Below the pieces are notes generated by a model. The model was not told the origin of the DNA and searched no databases. It saw only the letters and a list, made by a program, of their open reading frames with translations. The position numbers and the translations under genes were made by a program. A DNA stretch of 14,214 nt, from assembly GCA_913042885.1 (NCBI GenBank), contig CAJWLW010000098.1, positions 1 through 14,214 of the forward strand, in the 5' to 3' direction. Origin of the DNA: an uncultured Lentisphaeria bacterium. GTDB lineage: Bacteria > Verrucomicrobiota > Lentisphaeria > JABSQK01 > CAJWLW01. Positions 7,770-14,214 of this stretch are shown here, piece by piece (within the stretch, counting starts at the first letter, position 1; each line of letters begins with the position of its first letter).

Positions 7770-8036
7770 ATGAGAAAACTGGTATGCATCCTGGCGATTG
7801 CGCTGTTCGTTCTGCACCAGGACTGGTGGTTGTGGGCAAACGGCGATCTGGTTTTTGGCTTCATGCCGATCGGCTTGGCGTACCACACGCTGTTTTCGAT
7901 TCTTGCCGGCGTCGTCTGGGCACTGGCTGTGAAGTTCGCCTGGCCCAGCGACATCGAAGCCTGGGCTGGCGCAACTGATGACACCGGCGATCATGTCGCC
8001 GTCGATGTCGCAGCACCGGCGGAGGGCAGTTCATGA
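7770..8036 (+). CDS. DUF3311-like two-TM symporter partner
   Basis: An 88-residue membrane protein. Two hydrophobic segments (about residues 2-20 and 35-55) flank a loop with LHQDWWLWANGD and FGFMPIGLAYH, a pattern I recognise from DUF3311, short proteins coded next to SSS sodium:solute symporters (compare the YhdT/PanF arrangement). The C-terminal 30 residues are hydrophilic and acidic. The start at ATG 7770 lies one nucleotide after the stop of the propeller gene; a longer reading from 7707 would overlap that gene by 60 nt and lacks reason. Its stop overlaps the symporter start as ATGA. The role is likely as a small accessory subunit aiding assembly or function of the symporter; this is inferred from context. 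Confidence 0.75.
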   Translation: MRKLVCILAIALFVLHQDWWLWANGDLVFGFMPIGLAYHTLFSILAGVVWALAVKFAWPSDIEAWAGATDDTGDHVAVDVAAPAEGSS

Positions 8037-9601
8037 GTGTCGTAGCACTCTACGTCATCATCGGGTACCTGGTTCTACTGCTTTTCATCGGTTTCGCGAG
8101 CCAGCATTTCTTTCGCGGTACCAGTGCCGATTATTTCGTTGCCAGCCGCAGTATCGGGCCGTTCATGCTGCTGATGAGCCTGTTTGGCACGACAATGACC
8201 GCCTTTGCGCTGGTCGGTTCGACCGGAAAAGCATACACCAGCGGCATTGGTGTGTATGGACTGATGGCATCGTGGTCGGGCCTGATCCATTCCGCCGTGT
8301 TCTTTTTCGTTGGCATCCGGTTGTGGGCGATTGGCAAGAAATATGGGTATGTGACCCAATGCCAGTTTTTTCGCGACCGCTTCCAATCGCCGACATTGGG
8401 TTTTCTGCTGTTTCCGGTTCTGGTGGCGCTGATCATTCCGTACCTGCTCATCGGCATCGTTGGCGCCGGCGCTGTTGTCCGCGGCCTGAGTGGCGGCATG
8501 TTCCCCGAGGCGTTTGCGGGTATCCCGCACCCGGTCAGGGAAGGCGTGATGCTGCACGCGGGCGCAATCCCGCCGTGGCTGACCGGGTTGGTTATCTGTG
8601 TTGTCGTCCTGACTTATGTCTTTTTTGGCGGTGTCCGCAGCACTGCCTGGGCCAACACGTTCCAGACTATCGTCTTCATGATCACCGGAGTGATCGCGTT
8701 CGTCCTGATTGCCAAGGCTCTTGGCGGCGCGTCCGCTGCCTCGCAGGCCGTAGCGGATACCTCCCCGAAATACCTGATCCGTGAAGGCATGATCGGCAAG
8801 TGGCAGTTTTTCACGTACCTGTTCGTGCCGCTGTCTGTTGGTATGTTTCCGCACCTGTTCCAGCACTGGTTGACGGCGCGCAGTGCGAAGACTTTCCGGC
8901 TCAGCGTGATCGCGCATCCGATCTGTATCATGATCGTCTGGGTGCCGTGCATTCTGATGGGCATCTGGGCGGTTGGCAATGGCATCGAGGCGCCGGGCGG
9001 CAACGCCAACGCCATCCTCGGCAAGATGGTCGGCCAGCTTCTGCACACACCCTGGCTGAGCGGTCTGCTGACTGCCGGTATTCTCGCGGCGATCATGTCG
9101 TCGCTGGACAGCCAGTTCATGTGCATGGGCTCGATGTTCACCAACGACATCGCCATGCGCCTCAAAGGTGATGCGGAATGGTCCGACCGCAGGAAGCTGA
9201 TGACTGGCCGGTTGTTCGTCCTGGGCATCGTCGTCGTGACGTACCTGCTGTCGCTGGTCTGGAACAAGGGGATTTTCGATCTGGGTGTCTGGTGTTTCAG
9301 CGGTTTCGGCGGTCTTTTTCCGCTCGTCCTGGCGGCGATCTATTGGCGGCGGGCGACACGCGCCGGTGCCATCGCTGCAGTGATTGCGGCTACAGCGACA
9401 TGGCTTGTTCTGTTCGCAAAGTCCGATTACGGCGGTGAGTATTTGCTGTTCGAAAATGCCTTTAGCGGCGCCCACGACGGCATCATGCCTGTTGCAGTCA
9501 TCTTTGCAGTATGCGCCCTGACGATGTTTATCGTCTCGCTCTTCACCCGCCCGCCCGATGCCGACGCTGTCGATCGATTTTTCCCGAGCAAGCGAAGCTG
9601 A
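8033..9601 (+). CDS. Sodium:solute symporter (SSS family)
   Basis: A 522-residue integral membrane protein with about 13 hydrophobic segments, the normal size for the SSS family (PutP, PanF, SGLT). The first helix starts at once after the initiator. The family signature GGVRSTAWANTFQTIVF is at 199-215. SSLDSQ at 356-361 lies in the helix that provides serine ligands of the Na2 sodium site in this family. YFVASRSIGP at 34-43 is the typical segment after helix 1. A GGAGGGC ribosome-binding site lies within the end of the DUF3311 gene and the starts and stops overlap as ATGA. The SSS subgroup with a DUF3311 partner often moves monocarboxylates or other small organic acids; that and the downstream carboxylate-activating enzyme suggest an organic acid substrate. 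The substrate cannot be named from sequence. Confidence 0.93.
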   Translation: MSVVALYVIIGYLVLLLFIGFASQHFFRGTSADYFVASRSIGPFMLLMSLFGTTMTAFALVGSTGKAYTSGIGVYGLMASWSGLIHSAVFFFVGIRLWAIGKKYGYVTQCQFFRDRFQSPTLGFLLFPVLVALIIPYLLIGIVGAGAVVRGLSGGMFPEAFAGIPHPVREGVMLHAGAIPPWLTGLVICVVVLTYVFFGGVRSTAWANTFQTIVFMITGVIAFVLIAKALGGASAASQAVADTSPKYLIREGMIGKWQFFTYLFVPLSVGMFPHLFQHWLTARSAKTFRLSVIAHPICIMIVWVPCILMGIWAVGNGIEAPGGNANAILGKMVGQLLHTPWLSGLLTAGILAAIMSSLDSQFMCMGSMFTNDIAMRLKGDAEWSDRRKLMTGRLFVLGIVVVTYLLSLVWNKGIFDLGVWCFSGFGGLFPLVLAAIYWRRATRAGAIAAVIAATATWLVLFAKSDYGGEYLLFENAFSGAHDGIMPVAVIFAVCALTMFIVSLFTRPPDADAVDRFFPSKRS

Positions 9602-10677
9602 TGGCTGACCAGACTGTCATACAGTCGGCCCGTGTCGCTCTCGACGCGCACATTCACAAGATGGTGGCGTGGCATTTTTCCCCAGACACCGGCACACCGT
9701 ACTGGATCGATTGGGCTCGCGAGGCGGGTGTCGATCCGATTGCGCAGATTCAGACCCTTGACGATCTGATCGGCATGTTTCCCAACTTCGACGACAGTGT
9801 CCTGCGCGATCTGCCGCACGAACGTTTGATCCCGGCTGCTTACGGTGGCAAGCCGTTCTGCGTCTTTGAAACCGGCGGCACTACCGGCATGCCGAAGCAG
9901 CGGCTGAGCTGGGAGGATCACCTGCTCGATTACACCGAGTTCTCGACCACGCTGAGCGACGAGCACTTTCCAAAGAACAGCAACTGGCTGATGGTCGGGC
10001 CGAGCGGCCCGCGCCGGCTGCGGCTCGGCATCGAGCACCTCGCTAATATCCGCGGCGGCAGTTGTTACTTCGTCGATCTCGACCCGCGCTGGGTGAAGCG
10101 GTTGATCAGCACCGGCCAATCCGATCAGGCGCGGGCGTACAAGGCGCATGTTGTCGATCAGGCGGTTACGATTCTCAAGGCCCGCGATATCGAATGCCTG
10201 TTTACCACGCCGCTTTTGCTGGAAGCCATTGGAGAACGTGTATCGCCTGCCGATCGCGGTATCAAGGGGGTGTTTTGCGGCGGCACGACGATGACGCCGC
10301 AGATGGTTCGGTTTCTTGTCGAGGAAGTGCTGGAGCAGCGGGTACAGTTCGTGCCGACCTACGGCAACACGCTGATGGGGCTCGCCTGCAGCGTTCCGTT
10401 GCAACCTGAGGACAACTACAGCGTCACCTACTACGCGCCGCAGCCGCGCGCCGTCCTGCGTGTCGTCAAGCCGGATGACACCGCCCAGTCCGTCGATAGT
10501 GGCGAGTGGGGACGCGTCGAGTTGACGACGCTGACACGCGAGTTTTTCATGCCGCGCTTTCTCGAACGCGACGAAGCGATGCGTCGCGCCCCGTGTGACG
10601 CATTCCCCTGGGACGGTGTCGGCGAAGTGCGTCCCTTTGAGAGTGCCCGGAAAAAGATCGTCGAGGGTGTGTACTGA
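9601..10677 (+). CDS. Short ANL adenylating enzyme, EhpF-like
   Basis: A 358-residue adenylate-forming enzyme. The A3 nucleotide-binding motif TGGTTGMPK is at 91-99. CGGTTMT at 226-232 and TYGNTLMG at 253-260 match the A4/A5 substrate and adenine motifs. FMPRFLERDE at 316-325 takes the place of the A7 motif. The protein stops soon after, at VEGVY, so the C-terminal domain of about 110 residues with the A8 hinge and A10 lysine is absent. This architecture is known in EhpF of the Pantoea D-alanylgriseoluteic acid pathway, proposed to adenylate phenazine-1,6-dicarboxylate for reduction by EhpG; LuxE acyl-protein synthetases are similar in size. The start at ATG 9601 overlaps the symporter stop as TGATG. 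I infer activation of an imported acid as acyl-AMP. PaaK-type CoA ligase is the alternative, but the missing domain argues against CoA ligation. Confidence 0.78.
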   Translation: MADQTVIQSARVALDAHIHKMVAWHFSPDTGTPYWIDWAREAGVDPIAQIQTLDDLIGMFPNFDDSVLRDLPHERLIPAAYGGKPFCVFETGGTTGMPKQRLSWEDHLLDYTEFSTTLSDEHFPKNSNWLMVGPSGPRRLRLGIEHLANIRGGSCYFVDLDPRWVKRLISTGQSDQARAYKAHVVDQAVTILKARDIECLFTTPLLLEAIGERVSPADRGIKGVFCGGTTMTPQMVRFLVEEVLEQRVQFVPTYGNTLMGLACSVPLQPEDNYSVTYYAPQPRAVLRVVKPDDTAQSVDSGEWGRVELTTLTREFFMPRFLERDEAMRRAPCDAFPWDGVGEVRPFESARKKIVEGVY

Positions 10678-10901
10678 TGGTCTCTATTTTTCGATTAAGT
10701 GCCATCCCATGACGTGGTGGTGTGATTGGAGTTCAAAGAGTTGTGGCGTTTTTGCGCAGCCGGAAAAATACAAACTGCCCTTTTTTTGCCGACCCGCCTG
10801 CCGGGGAGGCATTTCAGGGCTGTGCCGCCTCACCGTAGTTTCGCAAAGTACCAGGGATTCATGTCGATAGTGCGTTCAGCGCACGCGTCCGGGAGCAGTC
10901 C
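10678..10901 (+). other. Gap of 224 nt inside the cluster
   Basis: This is the only long gap after the first propeller gene. It holds no convincing ORF; the short frames from 10595 and 10726 lack coding character. Two structures are visible: TGCC-GA-CCC at 10787-10795 pairing with GGG-GA-GGCA at 10803-10811 (seven pairs with a tandem G-A mismatch, 7-nt loop), preceded by seven Ts, and GTGCG-ttcag-CGCAC at 10870-10884, just upstream of the ribosome-binding site of the next gene. Neither is followed by a T-tract. The gap may carry a second promoter or post-transcriptional control. Confidence 0.4.
10891..10895 (+). promoter_or_regulatory. Ribosome-binding site fixing the GTG start
   Basis: GGGAG at 10891-10895 lies six nt before the GTG at 10902. 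The reading frame is closed by a TAG at 10836-10838 and holds no ATG, GTG or TTG in between, so this GTG is the only ordinary start available. Confidence 0.6.
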
Positions 10902-12317
10902 GTGCGACACATTCCAATACTCCGCCTCGGTGAAGTCTACGATAGCCTCGACCGCCAGGACGTTTGCGATCATCGCAACGAAACGGTCGTCGCTGTCACC
11001 AGTCAGGCTAATCCGGGCCTGATCCGGCGCGACCTGCAACGGGTCGAGACAGCGCGCCGGGCGTTGCAGGCAGTGCCCCACAACGACCTTCTCGATGTTT
11101 GCGGGCGCGCCGCCGACCTGTTCGAATCGGCCGACCTGCCGCTGGGCAACGAGTCCCAGTCGGTCGACGACTACATCGCCGTGCTGTCCGCCACCAGCGG
11201 CCTGCCACATTCGCTTTGTCGTGCCAATATGGGCAAGATCTGTGAGGTCCTGCGGCAGATGCCGGAAATCCTTGCCGGGCTCACCCGCGGTCTGCCGGCC
11301 GATATCTTCGACGCCGGGCTGGCAATGGTGCACGGCACGAACGTGTGCTACTATCCGGTCGCCGATGCCCTCGGTGTCGTGCTGCCGAGCAACTCGCCGG
11401 GAGTCAACTCCCTGTGGATTCCGGCTGTCGCCATGAAGATTCCGATCGTCATCAAACCGGGCAGTGAGGAGCCGTGGACGCCGTGGCGCATTATCCAGGC
11501 GCTGATCGCTGCCGGCTGCCCGGCCGAAGCTTTCTCCTATTACCCGACGTCACACGCCGGTGCCGACGACATCGTGCAGAACTGCGGCGCGGCCATCGTT
11601 TTCGGCGATCGCGCGGTTGCCGAACGTTATGCCCACCGTCCGCATGTCAATATTCACGGTCCGGGCCACAGCAAAGTGATCATTGATAATCGGGAACTTT
11701 CGAGCTATTGCGAATTCATCGATGTCCTGGTCGATTCGGTGTGTGCCAATGGCGGCCGCAGTTGCATCAATGCATCGACCATCGTCTGCCTGGGGCCGGC
11801 CGACGAGCTGGCGCAAGCCTTGGCGACGCGGCTGAGGGCGATCGCGCCGCGGCAGTTGGACGATCCGCAGGCGCAGCTTTCGGCCTTCGCCAATCCGCTG
11901 ATGGCGGACTACATCGATGCCCAGATCGAGGATGGCCTGAAGGTGCCGGGCGCGGTGGAGTTGACTGCCGGCGAATCGCCGCGACGTTGCGAGCTGGACG
12001 GCAGCGTTTTCCTGCGACCGACAGTCGTGCGTTGTGACGACTTCACGCATCCCTTGAGCAACCGTGAATTCCTTTTCCCGTACGTTGCGGTCGTCGAATC
12101 GCGCCGCGAAAGTGTGCTGCAGGAAATCGGCCCGTCTCTGGCGGTTTCTGCGATCACGGAAGACCCGTCGCTGATCGAAGCGCTGGTCAACTGTGCGCAG
12201 ATCGACCGGCTCAATATCGGGAGTATTCCTACGAACCGTGTCGAGTGGGATCAGCCGCACGAAGGCAATCTGTTCGAGTTTCTCTACCGCCGCCGTGCCA
12301 TCCAGCGCGCCGGGTGA
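10902..12317 (+). CDS. Aldehyde dehydrogenase-fold reductase, EhpG-like, acylating type
   Basis: A 471-residue enzyme of the ALDH superfamily, GTG start. PSNSPG at 162-167 gives the oxyanion Asn164 and IKPGSEEPWTP at 184-194 the NAD(P)-binding lysine (Lys185). GGRSCINAS at 284-292 holds the catalytic Cys288. The usual ELGGK motif with the general-base glutamate is replaced by HGPGHSK at 252-258. Loss of that glutamate is typical of acylating ALDHs (PduP/EutE, AdhE), which reduce activated acyl groups rather than oxidise aldehydes by hydrolysis. With the EhpF-like activating enzyme upstream, the simple reading is that Cys288 takes an acyl group from acyl-AMP and NAD(P)H reduces it to the aldehyde. 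LuxC fatty-acyl reductases use similar logic but a different active-site context. An ordinary aldehyde oxidation role cannot be excluded. The gene ends 21 nt from the convergent ClpX-like gene. Confidence 0.83.
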   Translation: MRHIPILRLGEVYDSLDRQDVCDHRNETVVAVTSQANPGLIRRDLQRVETARRALQAVPHNDLLDVCGRAADLFESADLPLGNESQSVDDYIAVLSATSGLPHSLCRANMGKICEVLRQMPEILAGLTRGLPADIFDAGLAMVHGTNVCYYPVADALGVVLPSNSPGVNSLWIPAVAMKIPIVIKPGSEEPWTPWRIIQALIAAGCPAEAFSYYPTSHAGADDIVQNCGAAIVFGDRAVAERYAHRPHVNIHGPGHSKVIIDNRELSSYCEFIDVLVDSVCANGGRSCINASTIVCLGPADELAQALATRLRAIAPRQLDDPQAQLSAFANPLMADYIDAQIEDGLKVPGAVELTAGESPRRCELDGSVFLRPTVVRCDDFTHPLSNREFLFPYVAVVESRRESVLQEIGPSLAVSAITEDPSLIEALVNCAQIDRLNIGSIPTNRVEWDQPHEGNLFEFLYRRRAIQRAG

Positions 12318-12350
12318 GCCGGCGGGATTCGCAGCATTTTATTCCGGCTC
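12316..12350. terminator. Inverted repeat across the convergent stop codons
   Basis: GAGCCGG (12316-12322) and CCGGCTC (12344-12350) form a perfect 7-bp stem around a 21-nt loop that spans the gap between the two convergent genes and touches both stop codons. The place suits a bidirectional terminator, but the loop is long and there is no clean T-tract. Confidence 0.3.
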
Positions 12351-13925
12351 GGCGTCGGCCGATTCCGCGTCGCGGTTTTTGAAGCTTTCGACGACCCAAC
12401 GCGACAGTTCCTCGTCCGGGTTGTCGATAACGGCGACAGCGATCACAAATTTTTTGGTGTCACTGGATTTGGCGATCAGCGGCAGGCCGTATTTGAAGTC
12501 GTGGAACTTCTCGAAGCAGATCGCCCGCATGGTCTTGTCGGTTTCGATGCTCAAGTCGACCAGCTTGTCGATGGCTGCCTCTTCGAATTCGAGTTCGAGG
12601 CCTACCTCGTCTTTGAATCTCGCGACGAATGCATCGACCTCATCGCGCAGGACCTTGCGCTGTGCGTCCTGGTTGCCGTGCAGCAGTTCGCGCAGCGATG
12701 TTGTCGGGTCGTCGATCGTCTCGGCGGAGATTTCGAAAAGCTGGATCGGGGTCGATGGCAGTTCGAATTTATAGTCGCGGAACAGGCGTTCGAGGATGGT
12801 CATCAACCCGCGGGCGCCGGTGTCCTCTTTGCTGGCGAGCTCGGCAATCCGCGTAATCGCCTCCGGCGCCATCGCGAAGTCGATGCCGTACCCGGTGAAA
12901 TCACTGCGGTACTGGGACAGGATACTGCCTTCCGACCGCAACAGCACTGCTTCGAGATCGTCCGCCGACAACGGTTCGCAGACTTCGCGCACCGGTAGAC
13001 GTCCGACAAACTCCGGTTCGAAGCCGTAGTCGATCAAGTCCTTCGAGTGTACCTCTTTGAGGTAGGCCGTATCGTCGAGTTCCTGCTGTGTGTGGCCAAA
13101 TCCGATCTGGCCGCCCTGGACCCGCTTCTTGACCTGTTCCGCCAGGCCGTCGAAGGCGCCGCTGACGATGAACAGGATGTGGCGCGTGTTGATCGTTCGT
13201 TTCTTTTTGTTGCCGCCGTGCATCATCTCCATCATCGCTTCCATCTGTCCGGCGAGGTCGGTCTGGCTCTGGATGCTGACTTCGGTATCCTCCATGAGCT
13301 TGAGCAGGTTGATCTGCACGCCGCGACCGGAGACGTCACGGTTGCCGCCGGATTTTTTTGTCGCGATTTTGTCGATCTCGTCGACATAGACAATGCCGTA
13401 TTGCGCCAGCTCCAGGTCATTGTCCGCGACGCGGATCAGGTCGCGGACAATGTCATCGACGTCATGACCGACGTAACCGGTCTCGGAGAATTTCGTGGCG
13501 TCCGCCTTGACGAACGGCACGCCGATCAGCTTGGCAATGCAACGCATGAGGTACGTCTTGCCGACACCGGTGGGCCCGAGCAGGAGGATGTTCTGCTTGG
13601 TGTACTCCTCCTCCTTGCGGTTTGGCTTTGCCAGGCATTCGCGCACGTGGTTGTAGTGGTCGCAGATCGCGACCGACAGCACTTTCTTGGCTTCCTGCTG
13701 TTTGATGACGAAGCGGTCGAGATAATCCCGGACCTCGCGCGGGCGCAGGTTGAACTCGCGGATACGCTGCAGGAACTCGTTGTCCTCGTCGAAGTCCGGT
13801 TCTTCCGGTTCACCCTGCGCCTCGGTCTGGCCGAATGTCGAGAAGATATTTCCGGCGTTGAGATTGCGAAACATCGACTGAATCTCCGAACGGAATTCGT
13901 CGCTTTTTTTGTCGCTGTCACTCAT
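12339..13925 (-). CDS. ClpX-like AAA+ unfoldase, divergent, duplicated C-domain
   Basis: A 528-residue AAA+ ATPase closest to ClpX. Seen: Walker A GPTGVGKT (117-124), pore loop GYVG (150-153), Walker B IVYVDEID (178-185), GGQIGFG at 271-277 with the IGF tripeptide that docks on Clp[10 protein letters not shown] with the arginine-finger Arg309, and sensor-2 TGARGL (369-374). Differences from ordinary ClpX (about 420 residues): no N-terminal four-cysteine zinc-binding domain but about 60 acidic, low-complexity residues; the RKH loop replaced by a longer insert with a methionine-rich [11 protein letters not shown] (229-238) and KKKR; and after the sensor-2 domain about 100 extra residues that look like a second, degenerate copy of it. 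The start at ATG 13923-13925 has AGGCGG five nt upstream; an earlier ATG at 13985 lacks a site. Likely an ATP-driven protein unfoldase working with ClpP; substrates unknown. It may not be the housekeeping ClpX. Confidence 0.85.
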   Translation of the reverse strand: MSDSDKKSDEFRSEIQSMFRNLNAGNIFSTFGQTEAQGEPEEPDFDEDNEFLQRIREFNLRPREVRDYLDRFVIKQQEAKKVLSVAICDHYNHVRECLAKPNRKEEEYTKQNILLLGPTGVGKTYLMRCIAKLIGVPFVKADATKFSETGYVGHDVDDIVRDLIRVADNDLELAQYGIVYVDEIDKIATKKSGGNRDVSGRGVQINLLKLMEDTEVSIQSQTDLAGQMEAMMEMMHGGNKKKRTINTRHILFIVSGAFDGLAEQVKKRVQGGQIGFGHTQQELDDTAYLKEVHSKDLIDYGFEPEFVGRLPVREVCEPLSADDLEAVLLRSEGSILSQYRSDFTGYGIDFAMAPEAITRIAELASKEDTGARGLMTILERLFRDYKFELPSTPIQLFEISAETIDDPTTSLRELLHGNQDAQRKVLRDEVDAFVARFKDEVGLELEFEEAAIDKLVDLSIETDKTMRAICFEKFHDFKYGLPLIAKSSDTKKFVIAVAVIDNPDEELSRWVVESFKNRDAESADAEPE

Positions 13926-13981
13926 GATTGCCGCCTGTTGTGTTGAAAAAAAGCAGGTGGTCTGAACCTTGCCCGCTATAT

Positions 13982-13997
13982 GCATCGGGTTCGATGC
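13982..13997. repeat. Perfect short palindrome upstream of the ClpX-like gene
   Basis: GCATCG-ggtt-CGATGC is a 6-bp perfect stem with a 4-nt loop, midway in the 116-nt gap between the PPIase-like end and the ClpX-like start. A minus-strand TTGACA (14015-14020) lies upstream, but no good -10 at 16-18 nt spacing. Without a T-tract it could be an operator or a weak terminator of the upstream gene. Confidence 0.35.
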
Positions 13998-14041
13998 CTG
14001 AAACTCACAATAGTTGTCAATTCCGCGATACTCAAGGATTT

Positions 14042-14214
14042 TCAGAAGAGGTATTCGACATTGTGCGCCTGCAGTTCGTGCTCGACAATTTTCTGCACCG
14101 CAATGTTTACCTTCTGATTCATGATCAATTGCTCGACCTGTTTGCGGACGCCTTCGAGTTCGACCGGTCCTCCCCCTTTGACCTCGTGTATCTTGATCAG
14201 ATGCAGGCCGATTT
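14042..14214 (-). CDS. Probable parvulin-type peptidyl-prolyl isomerase, C-terminal end only
   Basis: The last 56 codons of a gene that runs in from beyond the right edge and stops with TGA at 14042-14044. It begins [11 protein letters not shown], which matches the closing strand of the parvulin/SurA/PpiC rotamase domain (typically G-x-H-I-I-K-x). A charged helix follows with VRKQVEQLI and a K-I-V-E-H-E-L-Q segment, as in the C-terminal helix of PpiC/PrsA/SurA-type chaperones. No start is present in the window, so length and signal peptide cannot be judged. It lies upstream of the ClpX-like gene on the same strand. The assignment rests on this short segment. Confidence 0.6.
   Translation of the reverse strand, partial: IGLHLIKIHEVKGGGPVELEGVRKQVEQLIMNQKVNIAVQKIVEHELQAHNVEYLF

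Noticed and set aside
8075..9475. Minus-strand open frame of 466 codons
   Set aside because: It is the complement of the symporter gene, hydrophilic and without motifs.
10787..10811. Rho-independent terminator after the adenylating enzyme
   Set aside because: The T-run precedes the hairpin on the plus strand and the minus strand gives an A-run after it, so neither direction has the required order.
10726..11022. TTG-started frame of 98 codons in the gap
   Set aside because: It overlaps 120 nt of the reductase gene in another frame, and its translation turns to serine/threonine/arginine-rich shadow sequence there.
13982..14020. Sigma-70 promoter for the ClpX-like gene using TTGACA at 14015-14020
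   Set aside because: The -35 is perfect, but at 16-18 nt spacing there is no hexamer close to TATAAT, so I did not list it as a promoter.

Overview
This window is about 14.2 kb of GC-rich bacterial chromosome with long, tightly packed genes and no rRNA, tRNA, CRISPR array or intact mobile element that I can see. Two adjacent exported PQQ-like beta-propellers (one with a C-terminal laminin-G-like module), a DUF3311 plus SSS symporter pair and a Gfo/Idh/MocA-type fragment are a gene mix I associate with the PVC group (Planctomycetota, Verrucomicrobiota, Lentisphaerota) or similar environmental lineages such as Poribacteria. That assignment is inference; there is no phylogenetic marker here that settles it.

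Layout. Bases 1-503 are AT-richer and hold no convincing gene. Bases 504-755 hold the last 83 codons of a Gfo/Idh/MocA-type oxidoreductase with no start, apparently a remnant. A DSD1/D-threonine-aldolase-like PLP enzyme (864-1961, minus) is divergent from an extended-SDR epimerase/dehydratase (2061-3044, plus). A small basic lipoprotein with a possible NTF2-like fold (3192-3710, minus) converges on the epimerase and is divergent from the main plus-strand cluster.

The main cluster (3893-12317, plus) runs: lipoprotein-like beta-propeller, secreted beta-propeller, DUF3311 two-TM protein, SSS-family sodium:solute symporter, a short ANL adenylating enzyme without the C-terminal domain, then after a 224-nt gap an aldehyde-dehydrogenase-fold enzyme. 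The middle genes are packed with 1-nt spacing, ATGA overlap and TGATG overlap. The last two enzymes resemble the EhpF/EhpG pair proposed to reduce a phenazine carboxylate to an aldehyde through an acyl-adenylate. I infer that the cluster imports an organic acid with sodium and reduces it to an aldehyde; the propellers would act outside the cytoplasmic membrane.

At the right end, on the minus strand and convergent with the cluster, lie a ClpX-like AAA+ unfoldase (12339-13925) and the C-terminal end of what looks like a parvulin-type peptidyl-prolyl isomerase (14042 to the window edge). The ClpX-like protein lacks the N-terminal zinc finger and the usual RKH loop, keeps the ClpP-docking IGF tripeptide, and appears to carry a tandem duplicate of its C-terminal small domain. 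That protein and the EhpF/EhpG-like cluster are the two most interesting items here.
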